Assembly (NCBI GenBank): GCA_009785655.1
Contig: WQVW01000029.1
Location: 1 to 10,551, forward strand
Reading direction: 5' to 3'
Length of the DNA: 10,551 nt
From: Oscillospiraceae bacterium
GTDB taxonomy: Bacteria; Bacillota; Clostridia; Oscillospirales; Oscillospiraceae
The position numbers and the translations under genes were made by a program. Positions 6,759 to 10,551 of the stretch are shown here, one piece after another. The number at the start of each line of letters is the position of its first letter. The first letter of the stretch is position 1. The notes below the pieces were generated by a model. The model was not told the DNA's origin. It did not search any database and saw only the letters and a program-made list of their open reading frames with translations.

Positions 6759-6809
6759 AACCACCTCACCTCTCCAAGGAGGGGTGGCGGCGAAGCCGAC
6801 GGGGTGGTT
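6759..6809. repeat. Structured palindromic repeat, copy A
   Basis: The 51-base element has perfect terminal inverted repeats AACCACC (6759-6765) and GGTGGTT (6803-6809). Inside are two hairpins. The first is an 8-bp stem, 6768-6775 with 6778-6785, with one G-T pair and an AA loop. The second is CGGC/GCCG at 6788-6791 and 6795-6798 with a GAA loop. Together they can fold as a three-way junction. It matches copy B at 7684 in inverted orientation. No coding capacity is seen, so a small non-autonomous mobile repeat or a processed RNA structure is likely. Confidence 0.75.
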
Positions 6810-6818
6810 GAGGGCAGT

Positions 6819-7616
6819 TTACACACCCAGTGAATAGCCGCCGTCAATTGTCAGAATTGCGCCTGTCATGATGTCGGAAGCGGTGCTGGCCAAGTAAACG
6901 GCGAGTGCACCGATTTCGACGGCCTCTCCAAATCGGCCGACCGGAATTTTTTCGCACATGATTTTATAGGCCTCATCGTCTTTGGAGGTTTTGGCCATGT
7001 CAGAGAAAGTGTATCCCGGTGCAATGGCATTAACGCGGATGCCATCTTTTCCCCATTGGAATGCAAGGTGTTTAGTCAACATGTTAAGTGCCGACTTCGC
7101 ACAGCTATACGCCATCAGCGACATCGGTTTATTGACGATCTCGCCCGCATTAGAGGTGATGTTGATTACGCGTCCGCCTTTGCCGTGTTCACGCATATGC
7201 TTGCCAACGAGGTAGCACATCCGCGCCGCGCCGTGCAGGTCAACATCAAAGCAGTGGAACCAAGGTTCAAGATCTTCTTCCATGTCAAGCATCTCACCAA
7301 CAATGCCGATGCCGGCGTTGTTGACCAAGATATCAATGATGCCGTATTCTTCAATCACGCCTTTCACCGCCGATTTGCATAGGTCGTAATCCGCGATATC
7401 GCACTTGAAGAACGTGAACTTGCCCGGATATTTGCTGCTTAAATCCGCGATGACAGATCTGGCACTTTCCTCACGTCTGCACAGGATGGCGACGTTTGCC
7501 CCGTGATGGGCGAGTGCCGTTGTAATCCCAAGCCCAATGCCGCGATTGCCCCCCGTGACTATAGCGGTTTTGCCTTCAAGCGAAAATGCGTTGTCCATTG
7601 ATGTGATGTGTTGCAT
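6819..7616 (-). CDS. Short-chain dehydrogenase/reductase (SDR)
   Basis: The 265-residue product is a classical SDR. It has TGGNRGIG (21-28) for dinucleotide binding, a CDIAD stretch (72-76), NNAG (99-102), an INITSNAG stretch with Ser155, and the catalytic YSCAK (Tyr170, Lys174). IRVNAIAPGY and ILTIDGGYSLGV form the C-terminal part. Arg25 within the glycine motif and Arg47-Arg48 after the second strand favour NADP(H). The Ser-to-Tyr distance is two residues longer than usual (15), a small insertion near the active site. It catalyses an NAD(P)-linked alcohol/carbonyl interconversion; the substrate is unknown. Start 7616 has AAGGAGG seven bases upstream and is preferred over 7643. It lies between PPi-phosphofructokinase and the ene-reductase, and a copy of the same structured repeat lies just outside each end. 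Confidence 0.9.
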   Translation of the reverse strand: MQHITSMDNAFSLEGKTAIVTGGNRGIGLGITTALAHHGANVAILCRREESARSVIADLSSKYPGKFTFFKCDIADYDLCKSAVKGVIEEYGIIDILVNNAGIGIVGEMLDMEEDLEPWFHCFDVDLHGAARMCYLVGKHMREHGKGGRVINITSNAGEIVNKPMSLMAYSCAKSALNMLTKHLAFQWGKDGIRVNAIAPGYTFSDMAKTSKDDEAYKIMCEKIPVGRFGEAVEIGALAVYLASTASDIMTGAILTIDGGYSLGV

Positions 7617-7653
7617 ATAGTTGCCTCCTTTATCACTGGTCATTAATATTGTC

Positions 7654-7669
7654 AGACCTGTCCAGGTCT
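7654..7669. promoter_or_regulatory. 16-base palindrome upstream of the SDR gene (possible operator)
   Basis: AGACCTG and CAGGTCT (7654-7660, 7663-7669) form a perfect inverted repeat around two bases. It sits 38 bases upstream of the SDR start. It falls between a weak TAGACC -35 and a TATTAA -10 on the minus strand. The size and symmetry suit a TetR- or GntR-type repressor site. The arms are too short and the loop too small for a terminator. Confidence 0.45.
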
Positions 7670-7683
7670 ATTTTACTCTGTAA

Positions 7684-7738
7684 AACCACCCTGTCGGCTA
7701 TGCCGACACTCCTCCAAGGAGGGGAATTTTGGTGTGGT
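7684..7738. repeat. Structured palindromic repeat, copy B
   Basis: This copy starts AACCACC (7684-7690) and matches the reverse complement of copy A at 27 of the first 32 bases. Its inner hairpins are GTCGGC/GCCGAC (7693-7698, 7702-7707, loop TAT) and CCTCC/GGAGG (7711-7715, 7718-7722, loop AA). The far terminal repeat is degenerate (GGTGTGGT, 7731-7738). It lies between the kinase stop and the SDR promoter. Confidence 0.7.
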
Positions 7739-7753
7739 GTGTTCCGTTCAAAA

Positions 7754-8998
7754 TCAGACAGCAAGCATTTTTTTGAGCTTTGCAAATCTTGGCAATCCGT
7801 TTTCAATCAAGCGTGAATTCTCACCTTGAATAAGCGGCAGTGCGTAATCTATAAATTCCTGTGTCACGTAAGTGCCGGATGCGTTGATCCACTCACGCGG
7901 CACTGTTTTTTCAGAGTTCGCGCTGATAGACAGTGGTTGAAGCACAACCCCGCAGCGATAGCCGCCGGCGGAATCGCGCTCCCGTGTGAACGCGACCATT
8001 TTTCCGGTTTCTCCGGCAACGGCGTGCAGAACGGCGGCTTCTCCGGCAAGATAGGATTCATCAATGTCTGTTTGAGACGCGATATGTGCGGCGCAGCGCT
8101 GTAGCAGGCTCAGTTCAATACCGCGCACTTTCGCGCCGGTTCGCTGTTTTATCATGCCGGACAGCACCGCGGCCAATCCACCCAGTTGTGCGTGACCAAA
8201 TCCGTCAGTTGCAGATGGGATAGATTCCGCCACAAATGTGCCGTCGGCGTAACGTATCCCCTCTGAAACGGCGATGAAACAGTTGTTTTTTGCTTTGTAA
8301 ATGGATTCAACATTATCGAAGAAAGCGTCAATATCAAACGGGATTTCCGGCAGATAGATAAGATCCGGCGGCGTACCCGCCAACTCTGCCAGTGCTGCCG
8401 CCCCGGTGAGCCAGCCTGCGTGGCGACCCATGATCTCCACCACGGTGATCATGCCTGTATTATAGACATTTATATCCTTATAAAGCTCCGCTATAGAGGT
8501 TGCCACATATTTAGCGGCACTGCCGTATCCGGGGCAATGGTCGGTGCCGACCAGGTCATTGTCGATTGTCTTCGGCACACCAATGACACGGCAATCATAG
8601 CCGGACTTTTGCATAAAATCGCTTATTTTCTTGCATGTGTCCATGGAATCGTTGCCGCCGTTGTAGAAGAAATAGCGTATATTGAATTTCTTGAAAGTCT
8701 CAAGTATCCGTATGTAGTCCGTATCGTCTTTTGCAGGATCTGGCATTTTGTGTCTGCATGACCCGAAAGCCGCGGAAGGGGTGTTTAAGAGCAAGCGCAA
8801 CTCGTCCGGGTCTTCTTTTCTGAGGTCGTACAGAGTGCCGTTCAATATGCCGGTGATACCGTGTGCCGCGCCGTACACATCGGTGATTTCAGGGGATTCA
8901 AGTGCTGTTTTTATCACGCCGTAGGCACTGGCATTGATGACCGCTGTCGGCCCGCCGGACTGCGCGAACACACAAGCACCTATGAGTTTTTTTGACAT
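7754..8998 (-). CDS. 6-phosphofructokinase, PPi-dependent type
   Basis: The 414-residue product converts fructose-6-phosphate to fructose-1,6-bisphosphate. It opens with AQSGGPTAVINAS (12-24) and carries GGNDS (114-118), PKTIDND (142-148) and MGRHAGW (190-196). ATP enzymes read GGDGS and PGTIDND. The Asp at 117 in place of Gly and the Lys at 143 in place of Gly point to pyrophosphate as phosphoryl donor, as in many anaerobic Clostridia. Asn116 replaces the usual metal-contacting Asp, and relatives of this subgroup appear to share the GGNDS form. If PPi-dependent, the reaction is reversible and saves ATP. The start has GGAGG with a ten-base spacing. The gene is divergent from aldolase, which uses its product, across a 159-base promoter region. 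Confidence 0.9.
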   Translation of the reverse strand: MSKKLIGACVFAQSGGPTAVINASAYGVIKTALESPEITDVYGAAHGITGILNGTLYDLRKEDPDELRLLLNTPSAAFGSCRHKMPDPAKDDTDYIRILETFKKFNIRYFFYNGGNDSMDTCKKISDFMQKSGYDCRVIGVPKTIDNDLVGTDHCPGYGSAAKYVATSIAELYKDINVYNTGMITVVEIMGRHAGWLTGAAALAELAGTPPDLIYLPEIPFDIDAFFDNVESIYKAKNNCFIAVSEGIRYADGTFVAESIPSATDGFGHAQLGGLAAVLSGMIKQRTGAKVRGIELSLLQRCAAHIASQTDIDESYLAGEAAVLHAVAGETGKMVAFTRERDSAGGYRCGVVLQPLSISANSEKTVPREWINASGTYVTQEFIDYALPLIQGENSRLIENGLPRFAKLKKMLAV

Positions 8999-9025
8999 GT
9001 TATCTTTACCTCCGCAATTAATTGA

Positions 9026-9054
9026 ATAATATCATAACATGGCGGCAAAATCAA
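9026..9054 (-). promoter_or_regulatory. Promoter of the phosphofructokinase gene
   Basis: On the minus strand TTGATT (9049-9054) and TATTAT (9026-9031) are 17 bases apart, with TGA before the -10 (extended form). The gene start is 27 bases downstream of the -10. Confidence 0.7.
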
Positions 9055-9081
9055 ATCCCATTTTGAAAAATACTCTGTTAA

Positions 9082-9104
9082 ATGCAGCTGATATGCAGTA
9101 TAAT
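9082..9104 (+). promoter_or_regulatory. Promoter region of the aldolase gene with direct repeats
   Basis: A perfect TATAAT lies at 9099-9104, about 50 bases before the aldolase start. No good -35 is present. Instead ATGCAG occurs twice (9082-9087 and 9093-9098), 11 bases apart, immediately before the -10, which suggests an activator- or regulator-bound promoter. Confidence 0.55.
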
Positions 9105-9157
9105 ACAAATAAGAGCCATTACAAGAGGATCATACGAAAGATGAGGAGGGCAATTTT

Positions 9158-10093
9158 ATGCCAATTATGACATCAACAGAGATGCTGAAACAGGCGTATC
9201 AGGGCAAATATGCTGTGGGGGCGTTCAACGTAAACAACCTTGAAATTATCCAGGGGATAACCGAGGCGGCCAAAGAGGTGAACGCGCCGCTGATACTGCA
9301 AGTGTCCGAAGGTGCGCGGAAGTATGCCAAGCATGTTTATCTGATGAAGCTGATTGAAGCCGCAGAAATAGACACCGGTTTGCCGATCTGCGTACATTTA
9401 GACCATGGCGAGGATTTTGAGATCTGCAAATCATGCATAGACGGCGGATTTACGTCTGTTATGATAGACGGGTCGAAGCATTCGTTTGAGGAGAATATCA
9501 AAATCACATCTGAAGTTGTGAAATACGCGCATGACAGGGGCGTGGTGGTTGAAGGCGAACTCGGCAGACTGGCTGGGATTGAAGATGACGTCAACGTCTC
9601 CGCAGAAGATGCGGCGTTCACCAGACCGGATGAGGTCGAAGAGTTCGTATCGCGCACCGGCGTGGATTCACTGGCCATCGCCATCGGTACAAGTCATGGT
9701 GCGTATAAGTTCAAACCGGGGCAGAAGCCGAAACTGCGCTTTGACATTCTTGAAGAAATCTCAAAGCGGCTGCCTGGATTCCCGATCGTGCTGCACGGTG
9801 CATCGTCTGTAGTGCCGGAGTATGTGAAGATCATCAACGAATGCGGCGGCGATATGCCGGACGCGATCGGCATCCCAGAAGACATGCTGCGCGAGGCCGC
9901 GCGGATGTCGGTATGCAAAATCAACATAGACTCCGACCTGCGCCTCGGCATGACGGCGGGGGTCAGAGAGCATTTGAGCAAAAATCCGACACACTTCGAC
10001 CCAAGGCAATACCTCGCACCGGGGCGCGCGAACATTAAGGCACTGGTGAAGCATAAGCTGATCAATGTGCTGGGATGTGACGGGAAGGCGTAG
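9158..10093 (+). CDS. fba: Class II fructose-1,6-bisphosphate aldolase
   Basis: The 311-residue product splits fructose-1,6-bisphosphate into dihydroxyacetone phosphate and glyceraldehyde-3-phosphate, using Zn. Family features are VGAFNVNN (20-27) and HLDHG (80-84) with catalytic Asp82 and metal ligand His83. VEGELGRLAG (131-140) with Glu134 is the second signature. GTSHGAYKF (177-185) has ligand His180, and LHGASSV (212-218) has ligand His213. The length is normal for class IIB bacterial enzymes. Some relatives act on tagatose-bisphosphate, but the divergent phosphofructokinase favours the glycolytic role. AGGAGG at 9144-9149 with an eight-base spacing fixes the start. No convincing intrinsic terminator follows. 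Confidence 0.94.
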   Translation: MPIMTSTEMLKQAYQGKYAVGAFNVNNLEIIQGITEAAKEVNAPLILQVSEGARKYAKHVYLMKLIEAAEIDTGLPICVHLDHGEDFEICKSCIDGGFTSVMIDGSKHSFEENIKITSEVVKYAHDRGVVVEGELGRLAGIEDDVNVSAEDAAFTRPDEVEEFVSRTGVDSLAIAIGTSHGAYKFKPGQKPKLRFDILEEISKRLPGFPIVLHGASSVVPEYVKIINECGGDMPDAIGIPEDMLREAARMSVCKINIDSDLRLGMTAGVREHLSKNPTHFDPRQYLAPGRANIKALVKHKLINVLGCDGKA

Positions 10094-10191
10094 GTTAAGC
10101 GTAGGGCGCGGCGATTTGATGTGCCGTATATTGGTGCGTCAGGTTGCCGTGACTTACGCTACACAAACTTTGCGAATGCTCTTTTGCAACT

Positions 10192-10551
10192 CTAATCATA
10201 GAGACTTATAAAATAATTAAGATTATCAACATCTTGATCCAAGAAATCCTCTAAGCTCATACCATCATTCATTGAAATTTTTGTATGCTTATTAATCTGC
10301 CTATTATGTTTTTGTGGCTTCAAAATATTGAAAATACGAGATGTAAAAAGACGTTGAAGTTGCTCTAAGTGTCGTATATATTTATGAGCATTTTTGCGTT
10401 GAACTGTACCATATGAATAAACTAGAAATTCAAGAGCAATGTCTCTATATCCGGCATAAGCAGAAGGTTTATCATTACCAAAACCATCGCCTTTATCAAC
10501 GTTAGGAAAGTAAAATCTGCCTTGTTCGATTAAAGCTGATAGTTTTGCCAA
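10192..10551 (-). CDS. Unrecognised AT-rich gene, C-terminal part (partial)
   Basis: About 120 codons are visible; the frame is open to the right edge, so the true start lies outside the window. Near the edge is LIEQGRFYFPN followed by KGDGFGNDKPSAYAGYRDIA. A helical, strongly basic middle contains QRKNAHKYIRHLEQLQRLF, and the C-terminus is acidic (SLEDFLDQDVDNLNYF). I do not recognise the family, and no catalytic motif or transmembrane segment is clear. Codons are far more AT-rich than in the aldolase next door (many AAA, ATA and TTA choices), suggesting acquisition from another source. The gene is convergent with aldolase. Confidence 0.6.
   Translation of the reverse strand: MAKLSALIEQGRFYFPNVDKGDGFGNDKPSAYAGYRDIALEFLVYSYGTVQRKNAHKYIRHLEQLQRLFTSRIFNILKPQKHNRQINKHTKISMNDGMSLEDFLDQDVDNLNYFISLYD

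Noticed and set aside
4692..7616. Bile-acid operon (BaiCD/BaiH-like reductase plus BaiA-like SDR)
   Set aside because: The enzyme classes match in a broad sense, but the ene-reductase differs strongly in its active-site loop and no other bai-type gene (CoA ligase, CoA transferase, dehydratase, transporter) is present.
10094..10191. Intrinsic terminator for the aldolase gene
   Set aside because: No compact GC-rich stem followed by T residues is present; the only pairing is a six-base match separated by about 50 bases.
1..10551. CRISPR array, tRNA, rRNA or insertion sequence
   Set aside because: No regularly spaced repeats, no tRNA-like fold or conserved rRNA stretch, and no transposase or integrase motif was noticed on either strand by eye. 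A covariance or profile search was not possible.

Overview
The window looks like chromosome from an anaerobic Firmicute of class Clostridia, probably an uncultured gut-type lineage near Oscillospirales. This is inferred from the gene set: a DUF3048 envelope protein, a DUF4364 winged-helix protein, a class B sortase, a PPi-type phosphofructokinase, a class II aldolase, and an NADP-type glutamate dehydrogenase start. Strong AGGAGG-type ribosome binding sites and sigma-A promoters with extended -10 boxes agree. Base composition is moderate across most of the window and becomes clearly AT-rich after about 10190. No rRNA, tRNA, CRISPR array, transposase or integrase was seen. No gene-free stretch exceeds 300 bases.

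Layout, left to right. (1) 1-209, minus strand: the first 45 codons of glutamate dehydrogenase (gdhA), running off the left edge, with a clear promoter and an inverted repeat over its -10 box. (2) 238-1347, minus: a DUF3048 envelope protein. (3) 1379-1437: back-to-back divergent promoters serving DUF3048 (left) and the next operon (right). (4) 1495-3177, plus: a tight three-gene operon of DUF4364 winged-helix protein, YjbQ/UPF0047 and sirtuin deacylase; the last two overlap in an ATGA. (5) 3195-3699, plus: a small two-helix membrane protein (DUF4190-like) with its own promoter and a strong bidirectional terminator. (6) 3726-8998, minus: in transcription order, PPi-phosphofructokinase, a short-chain dehydrogenase (SDR), a large Fe-S/flavin ene-reductase of the 2,4-dienoyl-CoA reductase type, and a class B sortase. 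(7) 9158-10093, plus: class II fructose-bisphosphate aldolase, divergent from the kinase. (8) 10192-10551, minus: the C-terminal part of an unrecognised AT-rich gene.

Functional reading. The divergent kinase/aldolase pair encodes two consecutive steps of glycolysis. The SDR and the ene-reductase plausibly act on a common carbonyl/enone-type substrate, but the sequence does not identify it. Two copies of a structured 50-base repeat, in opposite orientation, lie just outside the two ends of the SDR gene. The DUF4364-YjbQ-sirtuin operon puts an NAD-consuming deacylase under the same promoter as a putative regulator.

No clearly new multi-gene system was found. The items most worth a second look are the paired structured repeats around the SDR gene, the altered active-site loop of the ene-reductase, the palindromes at the gdhA and SDR promoters, and the abrupt change in composition at the right edge.
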